A stretch of DNA of 64,000 nucleotides from DATKRB01 sp963794215 (GTDB taxonomy: Bacteria > Actinomycetota > Acidimicrobiia > Acidimicrobiales > RAAP-2), in contig CAWCCQ010000001.1 in NCBI GenBank assembly GCA_963794215.1, positions 124,001 to 188,000 of the forward strand, read 5' to 3'. This document shows, in pieces, positions 8,460 to 17,526 of the stretch. The notes under the pieces were generated by a model. That model saw only the letters and a program-made list of their open reading frames with translations. It was not told the origin of the DNA and searched no databases. Within the stretch, counting starts at the first letter, position 1. The number at the start of each line of letters is the position of its first letter. A program made the position numbers and the translations under genes.

Positions 8460-9555
8460 ATGGGCACTCGTCACATGACCCGCGAGCAAAAGCAGATGGC
8501 CCGTCGGCTCAAGGCCAAGGGATTGACACTCAACGCAATTGTCAGGGACCTCAACTGCTCGTTGCCGCTCGTGACGGCCAGTGTCTACGTTCAGCGCCCT
8601 GAATCGGGCTTGCCCGACCCCTGGACTCCAGCACCGGGTCACCTGAGCGCCGAGGAGCGTGAAGAGATTCTGTTGGGGTTGGCCCCGATGTCGGCGATAG
8701 CCCGTAGCCTCCGGCGTGCCCCGTCCACGATCACCCGAGAGGTGGCCGCGAACGGCGGGATTCACCGCTACGGGGCCTGGCGGGCCCACTGCCGGGCCGG
8801 GGCGTCGTCCGCGCGACCCGAACCGGCCAAGCTGGCACACCCTCCCTCGTCGCCCAGGTGAGCGCCTGGCTCGAGGAGCTGTGGTCGCCCCAGGAGATCG
8901 CCCAGCGCTTGCGCCTGGAGTTCCCGAGCGATCCGATGATGCAGGTGAGCCACGAGACGATCTACCGGTGCCTGTTTGTCCAGGGCCGCGGGGAACTGCG
9001 CCGTGAGCTCGCCCGCTGCCTGCGCTCAGGGCGCACGACCCGTCGCCACCAGGGCCGGGTGGAGAAGCGAGGCAAGAACCCCGACATGGTCATGATCAGC
9101 GAGCGGCCCGCAGAGGTCCAAGACCGGGCCGTGCCCGGCCACTGGGAGGGCGACCTGATCATTGGGGCGGGCGGCAAGTCCTCCGTCGGCACCCTGGTCG
9201 AACGCTCGACACGCTTCGTGCTGCTCTTGCACCTGCCCGAGGACCACACCGCGTCGAGCGTCGAGGCGGCCACGGTGAAGTGCACATGGCCGGCCATCTC
9301 ATGGCCCTGATCCCAGGTGTGGCCACCGGCGTTCCCATCTACTTCTGTGATCCCCATTCGCCCTGGCAACGCGGATCGAACGAGAACACCAACGGCCTCC
9401 TGCGCCAATACATGCCCAAGAGCACCGATCTCTCACAGCACAGCGCGGCGGATCTGGCTCGATTTCAGCGAAGCCTCAACGGGCGTCCACGCAAAACACT
9501 CGGATACATGAAACCATCAGAGAAGTTCGCCGAGCTCGTTGCGCTCACCGCTTGA
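8460..9555 (+). mobile_element. IS30-family transposase, inactivated (frameshifts plus internal inversion)
   Basis: Three frames make one IS30-type transposase. 8460-8861 holds the N-terminal HTH region (SAEEREEILLGLAPMSAIAR, RAPSTITREVAANGG). 8858-9310 holds WSPQEIAQRLRLEFP, VSHETIYRCLF and the first catalytic region GHWEGDLIIG. 9280-9555 holds the end, CDPHSPWQRGSNENTNGLLR (catalytic Glu) and a typical C-terminus. A strong AGGAGG stands 7 bases before the ATG at 8460. The conserved 'TWDQGHEMA' block with the second catalytic Asp is readable only on the minus strand (~9274-9318), showing a local inversion, and about 15-20 codons before it are missing. The element cannot make an active transposase. 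I could not define its terminal repeats. Confidence 0.9.
9274..9318. other. 45-bp inverted segment inside the IS30 transposase
   Basis: The segment is bounded by GGCCAC (9268-9273) and GTGGCC (9319-9324), a 6-bp inverted pair. Turning it back restores TWDQGHEMAGHVHFT read directly in frame into VATGVPIYFCDPHSPW, exactly the IS30 consensus order. The left junction does not restore frame, consistent with an additional small deletion there. Confidence 0.8.
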
Positions 9556-9909
9556 ATCCGCCGGGCTAAAATGAGGCGGACACGTTTCGTCCGCACGCCT
9601 GACCGGGGTGTGAGCGGTGCACGTGTCAGCGACGGCCGTCGCGTTGCCGCCCGACGCTAACTCAACCCTTGAGTTCGCGCTCCCAATCTCAAGGGCAATC
9701 GGTTGGTACGTTTCCGTGATCCGCCGATTGAAACACGTTCACTAGCTCTCGCGACGCGACCAACACGACTTCGTTCGCGCTGCCAGGTAACGCGACCGAA
9801 CCCGCAAGCGAAGTGATCCATCCCATTCAACGCTTCAACAAGGGTGGCCAGACCTCCTTGCTCTGTCGCCGCCCCACACTACGGGTTTGACGAGCGCCAG
9901 CGAAACTCC
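9556..9909. other. intergenic region after IS30 remnant
   Basis: No supported gene in this 354-bp stretch. It presumably includes the right end of the IS30 copy. A small hairpin-like GGCGGACACGTTTCGTCCGC occurs at about 9578-9597. No T-run follows it. Confidence 0.4.
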
Positions 9910-10488
9910 CTAGGCGCCTGGGGGAATCCCGATGCTTGCGGGGAATACATGCTCGCATTCGTGAACCTTGACACTGATCTGGGGTGAGTTCGTGTCGATG
10001 CCGGCCGCCTGCGGATCGAAAACAACCCTGCCTTGATCGAGGGTGGGACCAGGCCAGTTCGGCACCCCATGGGAGCGCATACACAGGGCGAACTTCGTCA
10101 TGTCCCTCTGGATCTGCTGGTCCACGGCGGGAGAAGGCTCGACGCCGGGACCGCCGTCTGGAAGCAGGTGCCCGCAAACCCTTGCGGCCGCCGGGTATTT
10201 GGGGTTACTGGCCGCGCCTTCGACTTGGGGCTTCGGCCACACCCCGCTGCTGTTGGGGTCGGGGAAGTTCGGCACGCCGTTGGAGCGCATGCAGTGAGAG
10301 AAGACGAGCGGCGAGGAGTTGACTGATTGGGTGTCCGTTGACTCTCCCGCATTCGATTTGCCGCCGAAGTCGGTCGACGATGGGCTGCCGCCGCATGCCG
10401 TTGCCAGCAGGGTCAGAGCCGTCGTGGCGATGATGGCGGCCACAAGCGGTGCGTTGGCCGGCCACGTCCGGAGTCGCCTACGCCTCAA
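9910..10488 (-). CDS. lipoprotein paralogue with duplicated CMRS(N/H)GV motif
   Basis: About 192 residues if the TTG at 10488 is used; the frame stays open to 10620 and no clear ribosome site fixes the start. The signal is RRRRLRTWP, a hydrophobic run and lipobox LLATACGGS. The mature protein has two repeats, FSHCMRSNGVPNFPDPNSSG and FALCMRSHGVPNWPGP, each followed by a Cys-containing helix (ARVCGHLLPDG; VHECEHVFP), as in the paralogue at 7560-8153. It ends with GIDTNSPQIS. It is divergent from the two-component system, with which it shares a ~270-bp control region. Its leader resembles that of the other lipoprotein, so the pair likely arose by duplication and is co-regulated. Function is unknown. 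Confidence 0.8.
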   Translation of the reverse strand: MRRRRLRTWPANAPLVAAIIATTALTLLATACGGSPSSTDFGGKSNAGESTDTQSVNSSPLVFSHCMRSNGVPNFPDPNSSGVWPKPQVEGAASNPKYPAAARVCGHLLPDGGPGVEPSPAVDQQIQRDMTKFALCMRSHGVPNWPGPTLDQGRVVFDPQAAGIDTNSPQISVKVHECEHVFPASIGIPPGA

Positions 10489-10693
10489 GCGGGAGCTGTT
10501 CTTCGTCCTGATCTCCCCAGGGTTGGATGATCGTGCCGGCCGCCATTGTGGGCGTCCGGCCTGGACGGGCTTGCCCTGGGGGGTGGTGCGCCAAGGCGGG
10601 CCTGGGACCGGGTCAGGCACTGGGGCGTCGGTCTGTCGGGACCGCCGCTAGCATGCGAGTCCGTTTCACGCCGGAAATTCTAGGCCGAGGCAC

Positions 10694-10712
10694 GTGACAT
10701 CAGTGCTACATG
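10694..10712. promoter_or_regulatory. candidate operator/promoter box shared with 8331-8349
   Basis: GTGACATCAGTGCTACATG, 18 of 19 bases identical to the box at 8331-8349. It lies between a lipoprotein gene (minus) and the response-regulator gene (plus), 44 bp before the latter's ATG. Confidence 0.55.
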
Positions 10713-10730
10713 GGATGTCGGACGGATGTC
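10713..10730 (+). promoter_or_regulatory. tandem GGATGTC direct repeats, one helical turn apart
   Basis: GGATGTC occurs at 10713-10719 and again at 10724-10730, an 11-bp period typical of OmpR/PhoB-family binding sites. It is immediately upstream of the response-regulator start, suggesting autoregulation. Confidence 0.45.
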
Positions 10731-10755
10731 ATGCCCGCCGGCGCATACTGGTGCG

Positions 10756-11400
10756 ATGCGGGTGCTGGTGGTCGAGGACCATGCGACGCTTGCCGACCGG
10801 ATCGCTCAGGGGCTGCGCCAGGCCGGGATGGCCGTGGACGTCGCGTACGACGGCGCGGCGGCGCTGGACGCCGCCGCGCAGACGGCCTATGACGTGATTG
10901 TGCTGGACCGCGACCTCCCGGTCTTGCACGGTGACCAGGTGTGCCGAGAGGTGGCCGGCTCCGGACCGCGGATCCTCATGCTCACCGCCGCTGGCGACGT
11001 CGATGACCGCGTCGACGGGCTGGAACTGGGCGCGGACGACTACCTGCCCAAACCTTTCGTGTTCGCCGAGCTCGTTGCCCGTGTGCGGGCGCTGTCGCGC
11101 CGTGCGCCATCCGCGCCGCCCGTGCTCTGCCGGGGTGACCTCACCGTGGACTGTGCCCGACACCGAGCAAGACGCGGCTCCCATCCGCTGTCCTTGACCC
11201 GAAAGGAGTTCGGAATCCTCGAGTCGCTGCTGGCTGCCGACGGCGCTCTGGTGAGCGCGGAGGAACTGCTCGAACACGTGTGGGACGCCAGCGCCGATCC
11301 GCTCAGTAACATCGTTTCGGTGACCATGGCCCGCCTGCGGCGCAAACTTGGCGACCCGCCGCTGATCGAAACGGTGGTGGGCAAGGGATACCGCATGTGA
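10756..11400 (+). CDS. OmpR/PhoB-family response regulator
   Basis: 214 residues from the ATG at 10756, giving the usual MRVLVVEDHATLADRI receiver start. Asp51 in VLDRDLP is the expected phosphorylation site, with acidic ED near the N-terminus, a Thr in MLTAAGD and Lys in YLPKPF. The C-terminal winged helix is seen in LSLTRKEFGILESLLAADGA and NIVSVTMARLRRKLGDP. Its stop overlaps the histidine kinase GTG start (GTGA), so the pair is coupled. Candidate target sites lie directly upstream and before the lipoprotein/export operon at 8331. The most economical reading is that this pair senses an envelope or toxic signal and controls the MacAB-like exporter and its lipoproteins. Confidence 0.95.
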   Translation: MRVLVVEDHATLADRIAQGLRQAGMAVDVAYDGAAALDAAAQTAYDVIVLDRDLPVLHGDQVCREVAGSGPRILMLTAAGDVDDRVDGLELGADDYLPKPFVFAELVARVRALSRRAPSAPPVLCRGDLTVDCARHRARRGSHPLSLTRKEFGILESLLAADGALVSAEELLEHVWDASADPLSNIVSVTMARLRRKLGDPPLIETVVGKGYRM

Positions 11401-12596
11401 ACCGCCGGGCGCTGACCGTCCGGGCACGGCTGACCCTGCTGTATACCGGCTTGTTCGCTGTGTGCGGGGCGATTGTGGTGGCGGTCAGTTATACCCTGGT
11501 GGCACAGCTGGGAGTGCCGGGACAGGGTCAACAGCCTTCTGCGGCTGAGCTGGGCACTTTCGCGGCGCGGTGCCGGTCCGAGCAGCCGAGCGTCCGTCGC
11601 AACGAGAAGCTCGTTGCCAAGTGCAATGCGGCCCTCCAGCAGCTTGGCGCGCAACACCAGCGTGACCTCACCCTGTCGCATCTCCTCCTGTACTCGCTGA
11701 TCACCCTTGCCGTGGTCATCGTACTTGCCGCGATCCTCGGCTGGATCTTCTCAGGGCGGGCGCTGCGCCCGGTACACCGAATCACGGCGGCCGCCCGCGC
11801 CGCGTCGGAACACAACCTCTCGGCGCGGGTCGCAATGCAAGGTCCCCGCGACGAACTGCGCGAGCTGGCCGAGACGTTCGACGAGATGCTCGACCGGCTC
11901 CAGTCCGCGTTCGAGAGTCAGCGGCAGTTCATCGCCAACGCCTCGCATGAGTTGCGCACCCCGCTCGCTGTCATGCGCACGACGGTCGACGTCGTGCTAG
12001 GCAATCCAGATAGCACGTCCGACGACCTGCACGACATGGCGGCGGACATCCGAGCCGCGGTGGATCAGGCTGAACGTCTCATCGGCTCGCTGCTCATCCT
12101 GGCGCGCAGCGAGCGTGGGCTGACCGTCCGGGAGGAGGTCGACCTGGCCACAGTCGCCGAGGACGTCCTCGACAGAGTCGGCCTGGACGACCGGCGGGTG
12201 CACGCCACGCTAGAGCCCGCGGTCATATCGGGTGATGCGGTGCTGACCGAACTCCTCGTCGCGAACCTGGTCGACAATGCGGTCCGCTACAACGTCGCCG
12301 CCGGTGACATCTGGATCAGCACCCGCACCGACGCGGGTAGAACCCAGCTCACTGTGGCCAATAGCGGCCCTCTCATCAGGCCGGTGGAAGTCGATCGAAT
12401 TTTCCAACCGTTTCAACGGCTCAACAACCGCACGTCCCACGATGGCTTCGGGCTCGGCCTGGCGATCGTCGCGTCGATCGCCGCGATCCACAGCGGTACC
12501 GCTACCGCGCAACCCCGCGATGATGGCGGTCTGTCCGTCACGGTCACGATCCCCTCGGCCGGCGGCACGCCTCGCTCCACTATCGAGCTCCCGTAG
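11397..12596 (+). CDS. sensor histidine kinase (HAMP, HisKA, HATPase_c)
   Basis: 399 residues from a GTG overlapping the regulator stop. Two membrane helices (~residues 10-33 and ~97-120) bracket a ~60-residue extracytoplasmic loop with two Cys, which may form a disulfide sensor. The second helix runs into a HAMP domain (GRALRPVHRITAAARAASEH), then the H-box FIANASHELRTPLAVMR with the phospho-accepting His184. The N-box is LLVANLVDNAVRYN, and the G boxes are represented by GFGLGLAIVASIAAIHSG. All catalytic motifs look intact. The small sensor loop resembles kinases that detect antimicrobials or membrane stress. The signal itself cannot be read from sequence. Confidence 0.95.
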   Translation: MNRRALTVRARLTLLYTGLFAVCGAIVVAVSYTLVAQLGVPGQGQQPSAAELGTFAARCRSEQPSVRRNEKLVAKCNAALQQLGAQHQRDLTLSHLLLYSLITLAVVIVLAAILGWIFSGRALRPVHRITAAARAASEHNLSARVAMQGPRDELRELAETFDEMLDRLQSAFESQRQFIANASHELRTPLAVMRTTVDVVLGNPDSTSDDLHDMAADIRAAVDQAERLIGSLLILARSERGLTVREEVDLATVAEDVLDRVGLDDRRVHATLEPAVISGDAVLTELLVANLVDNAVRYNVAAGDIWISTRTDAGRTQLTVANSGPLIRPVEVDRIFQPFQRLNNRTSHDGFGLGLAIVASIAAIHSGTATAQPRDDGGLSVTVTIPSAGGTPRSTIELP

Positions 12597-12724
12597 CCCA
12601 TCTTTCAAGTGCCCTCGCCGAAACGGCAACGGGAACGGTTCCGCAAGCGATGCCTGAACCTGGGCGGTGGCGCCATGTCGCACCGCCTAGCGGCCGTTGC
12701 TAGGCGATTGCAGTAAACCAACCC

Positions 12725-12820
12725 GCGATAAGTACCAAACATCGAGAGGAGCGATAATTGCCCCTTACCGTTTAAGACGACAAGAGGCAAGTGGTGACAC
12801 GCGCGATAAGAACTGCTTAC
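12725..12820. repeat. dispersed GCGATAAG repeat, full-length copy
   Basis: The copy begins GCGATAAGTACCAAACATCG and includes GCGATAATTGCCCCTTACCG, CAAGTGGTGACACGC and GCGATAAGAACTGC. The copy at 50022-50113 is identical over the first 25 bases and matches most of the rest in the same order. It is intergenic. Confidence 0.8.
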
Positions 12821-13113
12821 CGCCGTGCGGGATACATGTCCCCCACCGGCTCCTCGACGAGGTCTCCGTGAGGGAGCGCATCTCCCCCGGTCAGGAACTG
12901 CCTGCGGACATAGTTGGACTTCGGGCGATAGATGCCTCGGACGAACGATTGGTCGGTTAGGGCGGCCGAGTTCCACGCGAGAACAAACACTCCGTCCTCA
13001 TTTGGATCAACTACCGGTGTCCCGGTTTTGCGACCGGCGACGCCCTGTGGGGGGCCCGCTAACCGATCGACCGTCGGCACGGTTGAACCCGGCTGCGGTT
13101 GTCCATGCCACAT
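12817..13113 (-). CDS. hypothetical 98-residue protein or gene remnant
   Basis: The translation has a protein-like composition (GTPVVDPNEDGVFVLAWNSA, FVRGIYRPKSNYVRRQFLTG) with few of the Arg/Pro/Ser runs that mark shadow frames in this GC-rich DNA, but no recognised family and no convincing ribosome site. It may be the 3' end of a larger lost gene. The flanking 13114-13323 contains only a duplicated CCCGACAGACCCGT and no gene I can support. Confidence 0.3.
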   Translation of the reverse strand: MWHGQPQPGSTVPTVDRLAGPPQGVAGRKTGTPVVDPNEDGVFVLAWNSAALTDQSFVRGIYRPKSNYVRRQFLTGGDALPHGDLVEEPVGDMYPARR

Positions 13114-13323
13114 CTACAGGGAGGCACCCACCGTGGTCCCGACAGACCCGTCCGAGTGCCCGACAGACCCGTTCGAATGAAGGAGCTGCGTCAGCTTCGC
13201 GTCTCGGTGAGGGATAGGAATCTGTCCGCAGTGGCACGCTCGACGAGAATCCATGCACCGATTGGGGGTCTGCCGGGTCACCCAGTCACTGATCGACGAG
13301 CCAATACGTCGAACTCCGAGGAC

Positions 13324-14056
13324 TCATTCGTCTGGCAGCAGACCAAGGGCCTGCGCCCGTTCATAGATCCCGCCCATCTTCCATTGCTGAGCTAAGACGG
13401 CCGGGCCGTACTCCTGCGATCCTCCGAGCCCTTCGGCAATGGTCTGGAGGCGAGCACCCTCCTCGATAAGCTCGATGTAACGGGCGGTCTTGAGGAACCC
13501 GTCTCGCCCCCAGAAGCTCGAGCCACCGTTCGCCTCGAGGATCCCCGGGATTTCGGGATTCTGCGTCCAGCTGCTCGAGAATGAAGTCACCGTGTTCCTG
13601 TCGTCGGTCGATGTAGATCGGCAACTCCCGGGCGAGCGTGGTGCGTTGTGCCGGGACGTAAGTGATCCGGAACGTGCGGTGCGTCTGCGACCAGGGCCCG
13701 AGGTAGGGGGAGTGGACGTGCACGGCAGTGGTCAGCTCGGGGTGGCCGGCGAGCACTGGGACGAACCCGAACGGGTCGATGGCCGGTCCACTCCCGAGGT
13801 ACACCGTGCCCGCTCGATCCCGGACAGTCGGACGTAACACTCCGTCGGTGTCCCACGGCCCTGGATCGCCGAGAGTGACGTAGCGGTCGCTCTTGTCAGG
13901 GACCCGTTGTACGACGAAGAAAGTGCCATTGGCGGTCAGTGTCCCGCCTGCTCGTAGGACGAGGAAGGCATGGCGTGCCTCCTCAGTAAAGCGGTCGACG
14001 AACGCCAGTGTGGTCTCGTCGACGCTGGCGTTCGTGCGTTCTTCGGTGATAGCCAT
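13324..14056 (-). pseudogene. class II aldolase/adducin-like protein, module A (one frameshift)
   Basis: The gene starts at 14056 (MAITEERTNASVDE) and runs through VHVHSPYLGPWSQTHRTF and RELPIYIDRRQEHGDFILEQ. Near 13560 the frame switches to one carrying ILEANGGSSFWGRDGFLKTA and EEGARLQTIAEGLGGSQ, ending at 13324. The intact module-B copy (21498-22211) shows the same order without a break. The HVHSP histidines are the family metal ligands (class II aldolase/adducin fold). Such proteins cleave or isomerise small sugar-like or hydroxy-acid substrates; here, always beside desulfurising enzymes, it may process the carbon skeleton left after desulfonation, which is inference. The break is a single-base shift in a CCCGAAATCCCGGGG stretch and could be a sequencing error. 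Confidence 0.8.
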
Positions 14057-14096
14057 AGCCTCTCTTATCCTCCTTCTCCGCTTTCGCGAGTTGGGT

Positions 14097-15295
14097 TCAG
14101 ACGGTCGCCAACCGGGGACCCTCGATTCCCCCGACCGACTGTGCTGCGCTCGTCGATGAGCTGGTCCCGGGGCCCCGCCCACGGAGCAGCGGGAGGACCT
14201 CCTCTCCGACGCGGTAGGCCTCCTCCAGGTGGGGGTTGCTGGCGAGGATGAACGCGTCGCTCCCCAAGGCCTGCAACTCGTCGAGCCGCTCGGCCACCTG
14301 CTCGTAGCTGCCGACCAATCCCCACGCCGGCCCCTCGCGCAAGTGAGCGAAACCCGACCACACATTCGGCGAGACCTCCAGGTCTCGGTAATTCCTCGTG
14401 GCCTCCGGCCGCAGCGAACGAGATCGGGCCGCACCGACCGAGTCGCTCGGGCCATTGTGGGGAGTGAAGGCCGAGGGGTCCACGTGCTCCCAACCCCGAC
14501 GAATCTCTTCCCAGGCTGCTTCCTCGGTCTTGCGGGCCAGGATGTCGATCCTGAGGGCGAAGCGCGGAGTCCGGCCGATCCGCTCGCTGTTCTGGCGGAC
14601 GCTTTCAAATTTCTCCCGGAGCGAGTCGAACGGCTCAAGCCAGGAGAGGTAGTAGTCCGAGTGGCGGCCTGCGGCGTCGATCGCAGCCGCCGACGAGCCG
14701 GAAAAGTAGATCTCCGGGAACGGCTGAGCGGCCAGCGGCGCCGGGAGCCCCGCACCCCGTACTTTGTAGAACCGGCCGTCGTAATCGAACGACCCCCCCG
14801 CCATACGCCTTTCAATACCTCGAGGAACTCCGAGGTACGCGCGTAGCGGTCGTCATGCTCGACCCGGTCGCCCCACCACAGCTGGGCCGGGCCGCCTCCG
14901 CCGGTGATGACGTTGTAGACCACCCTTCCTCCCGTGGCGCGCTGGAGGCTGGCCGACATCCGGGCGGCCTGGACCGGGTGGAGGAATCCCGGCTGGAAGG
15001 CGATCATGAAGCGGAAGGTCTTGCTCTGCCGAGCCAACGCTGCCGACAGGATCCAGGGGTCCTCGGTGGAGGGGAACGACGGTAGGAGCCCGCCGACGAA
15101 ACCGGACAATTCGGCCGCCCGGACCACCTCGGCAGCGTGGTCCACGTAGCGGTAGCCGTCGTCCCGGCTGTCGCGGATCCCCGGGGTGATCGAGTCGGGC
15201 CCGATCTGGTCGTAGTCGCCGCGGTCGATTCGGGGCTTGCGGAGCGACGACATATCGCCCCGCATGCCGATGCGCCAGTAGATGTCGGTGGTCAT
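14097..15295 (-). pseudogene. SsuD-type FMN-dependent sulfonate monooxygenase, module A (frameshift in G7 run)
   Basis: Starting at 15295 (MTTDIYWRIGMRGDMSS), the first ~165 residues carry GLLPSFPSTEDPWILSAALA and GGRVVYNVITGGGGPAQLWW. At a run of seven C on the plus strand (14793-14799; G on the coding strand) the frame shifts, and the rest (FDYDGRFYKVRGAGLP, EIYFSGSSAAAIDAAG, VSPNVWSGFAHLREGP, EEAYRVGEEVLPLL) continues to 14097. Every block matches SsuD and the intact module-B paralogue at 22258-23439. SsuD enzymes use reduced FMN and O2 to release sulfite from alkanesulfonates. The homopolymer location makes either slippage or a base-call error likely. Confidence 0.85.
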
Positions 15296-15332
15296 GTCGA
15301 TCTCCTCGCTACAGCCGTAGGGTCGGAATGGA

Positions 15333-16435
15333 TCAGGTCGGAATTGGGACGACGGCCGGCTCGTCGAATCGCGAGAGCAAATGCTGACCCAGTCGGTAGG
15401 CCTCCTCGACATGGGGGTAGCCGTCCAGGACGAAGAGTTCGATGCCCCGTTCGATGTACTGGCCGAGTTCCGCACGGACCTCGTCGTAACTGCCGACCAG
15501 GCCGACTCTCTCCGAAAATCCCAAGCGGTCGAATCCGGACCACCGTGCCCTGCCCAGCTGGAGCCCGTCGAGGTCACCCCGACCCCCCGTGCCGCGTTCG
15601 TCCAGTAGCCGAAGGACTCGCGCCCAGGCCTCGTCGGCGTCCTCGCGAGCGACGACGGGGAGGGTCAGCCCGACCCGTGGCGTTGGCCGCCCGGCTTCCC
15701 GAGCAAGCTGCCCGAGCTCAGCCGCCACCAATTCGAGCTCCGCGTCGCCGAGCACGCCGCCCGATGCCGAGGCGACGGTGTCGAGCAGATGTACGTCGGC
15801 GTGATTGGCGCCGAGGCGTAGGGCATCGGGGGTGTTGCCCGAGAGGAAGACCCGGGGGAAGGCGCCGTCCCTGAACGGCCTATTCAGCCCTCCACCATCA
15901 ACCGTGTAATACCGGCCATCGAAATCGAAGTCGTGCTCTTGCCACACCGCCCGGGCCACCGTCAGGAACTCGTCGGCCACGCGTATCGCTCGTCACCCTG
16001 CACCTGATCGCCTTGGGCGGCGGCCCTCGCCTCGTCAAGGTCAACCGCGAGCTTCCAGTCGAGCCGGCCCCCCGCAACCCGCTGCAACGTGGCCGAGAGC
16101 TTGGCCGCGTAGACCGGCGTTGTGCCGCCCACCGCCAGTTCCACAATCGTGCGGGCCCAGCGGGTGGCCCGTGCCGCGACCGTGGCGACGATCCAGGACT
16201 CCTCGCCCTCAGGGTCATACGGGATCAATAGGCCATCGAAGCCTCCGTGCTCCCCTGCGACCGCCACCGACTCGAGGTGGTCAAAGGGACCGAATCGGCC
16301 GCTGCGCCGGTCATCGGTGACCCATGCCGGGCTGGCCGGTAATCCTGAGTGCCAGTCGCCCCGGTTCCACTCATCGCGCCGGGCTCGTCTCCCGTCGCCC
16401 CGCACCGGCACCGTCCAGATCAGCTCAGCGCTCAT
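15333..16435 (-). pseudogene. second SsuD-like FMN monooxygenase, module A (one frameshift)
   Basis: The start at 16435 overlaps the end of the DszB-like gene by 11 bp and has GGGAGGC ahead of it. Frame one carries SAELIWTVPVRGDGRRARRD, LIPYDPEGEESWIVATVAAR and AGGRLDWKLAVDLDEARAAA, ending prematurely just after QGDERYA. At ~15981 the frame shifts to VADEFLTVARAVWQ, FDGRYYTVDGGGLNRPF, RVFLSGNTPDALRLGANHAD and YPHVEEAYRLGQHLL, ending at 15333. The intact counterpart in module B is 23479-24552. It is a distinct subtype from the other SsuD paralogue, so each module encodes an enzyme pair. A one-base loss in TACGC-GTGGCC accounts for the break. Confidence 0.83.
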
Positions 16436-17480
16436 TGCCGCCTCCCATGGCCACTAAACGACGGGCCGCTTCTATCGGCTCGCGCGCCACCCACGCCTCG
16501 AGGTCGAAATCCTGGGCTAAAAATCCGTGGACTAGGAGGAACGCCTTCTGCTGGTCGAGGAGGGCCAAGCGTTCGTTGGAGAGATCTGGGTGGAGGGAAC
16601 GATGGAACCCGTCGCGGTAGGCCGACTCAACGCCGGCCGATCCCGATCCGGTCTCCCTGGCCAGGATCCGCTGCACTTCGTCGAGGTGCCCAGCAGCCCA
16701 GTCTGAAGCCCGGAGCGTCTGCGCCAGAAATCGCGCCACCAGCTCAGGGCGCTCGTCGAGCAGGCTCTGGTGGACGGTTAGGGGCCGGGGCGTCCCGTTG
16801 TTCACTCGGAGTCGCCGCTCCGGGAGGTTGTCGAGATCGATCCCGACGACCAGCCCAGCCCCGAGTGCCACCTCGGCGGACAGCGCCCCCTTGGCATAGA
16901 CCGCGTCCACCTCTCCCTCGAGCAGGGCATCGAAAGAGGGAAGCCGGGCCTCGCGGCGAGCTTGTCCCGAGTCGGTCGAACCCGCGGCCGACGAAGGGAC
17001 CTCCACGATACGTACGTCGGCAAAGCCAAGACCGGCTGCCCGAAGGGCACCGGCGAAACCGGCGAGCGACATCCCCCGCCAGATGCTCGCTCCACGGTCG
17101 TCATCCCACCGAGGGATCCCCACCCGAGCACCACGTAGGCCGGCAGGAGTGTCGATACCCGAGTCCGGCCGGACCAGGATGGACTGCCACTCGTCAATCC
17201 ACGTGAGGCCGACGAGCCGGGACGGTGCGCCCGACGCCCGGGCTACGAGCGCCGGGATGTTCCCGCCCTCACGGAAGAGCCCGGGGAGCTGGTGGTCGAG
17301 GTGGTGCCGGCGCAGCTCGGGGGCAGCGTCCTGGAGGGCCGAGATGCCCAGGCCGTCTGGGGCAAACTCGTCACCGAGCCATCCAAGGTTGTAGGCCAAC
17401 CCGCTGGCTGTCGGAACCGGACACCGGGTGTACCAGAGCTCTTGCAAGACCAGCGGGGCTACGACGGGAGTAGTGGTCAT
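16425..17480 (-). CDS. DszB-like sulfinate desulfinase, module A
   Basis: 351 residues from the ATG at 17480. The frame continues far upstream, but that part is antisense of the ATPase gene. No signal peptide is present, unlike a binding protein, so it should be cytosolic. DszB (2'-hydroxybiphenyl-2-sulfinate desulfinase) uses Cys27, His60 and Arg70. Here YTRCPVPTA supplies Cys20, and HHLDHQLPGLFREGGNIPAL supplies His60 and Arg70 with the same ten-residue spacing and the same GG.IP context. The C-terminus (LLDQQKAFLLVHGFLAQDFD) also parallels DszB. The fold is that of SsuA/NMT1 binding proteins. Likely reaction: hydrolysis of an organic sulfinate to sulfite, after oxidation by the neighbouring flavin enzymes. 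The substrate is unknown. Confidence 0.75.
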   Translation of the reverse strand: MTTTPVVAPLVLQELWYTRCPVPTASGLAYNLGWLGDEFAPDGLGISALQDAAPELRRHHLDHQLPGLFREGGNIPALVARASGAPSRLVGLTWIDEWQSILVRPDSGIDTPAGLRGARVGIPRWDDDRGASIWRGMSLAGFAGALRAAGLGFADVRIVEVPSSAAGSTDSGQARREARLPSFDALLEGEVDAVYAKGALSAEVALGAGLVVGIDLDNLPERRLRVNNGTPRPLTVHQSLLDERPELVARFLAQTLRASDWAAGHLDEVQRILARETGSGSAGVESAYRDGFHRSLHPDLSNERLALLDQQKAFLLVHGFLAQDFDLEAWVAREPIEAARRLVAMGGGNER

Positions 17481-17526
17481 CGAGGTGCAGTCCTTCCGTT
17501 TGGGTAGGTGGGGACAGCGCGGCAAC

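Noticed and set aside
13361..15577. 738-codon continuous minus-strand frame
   Set aside because: It fuses parts of three different real genes with out-of-frame stretches; the motif content shows separate aldolase-like and SsuD genes joined only by frameshifts.
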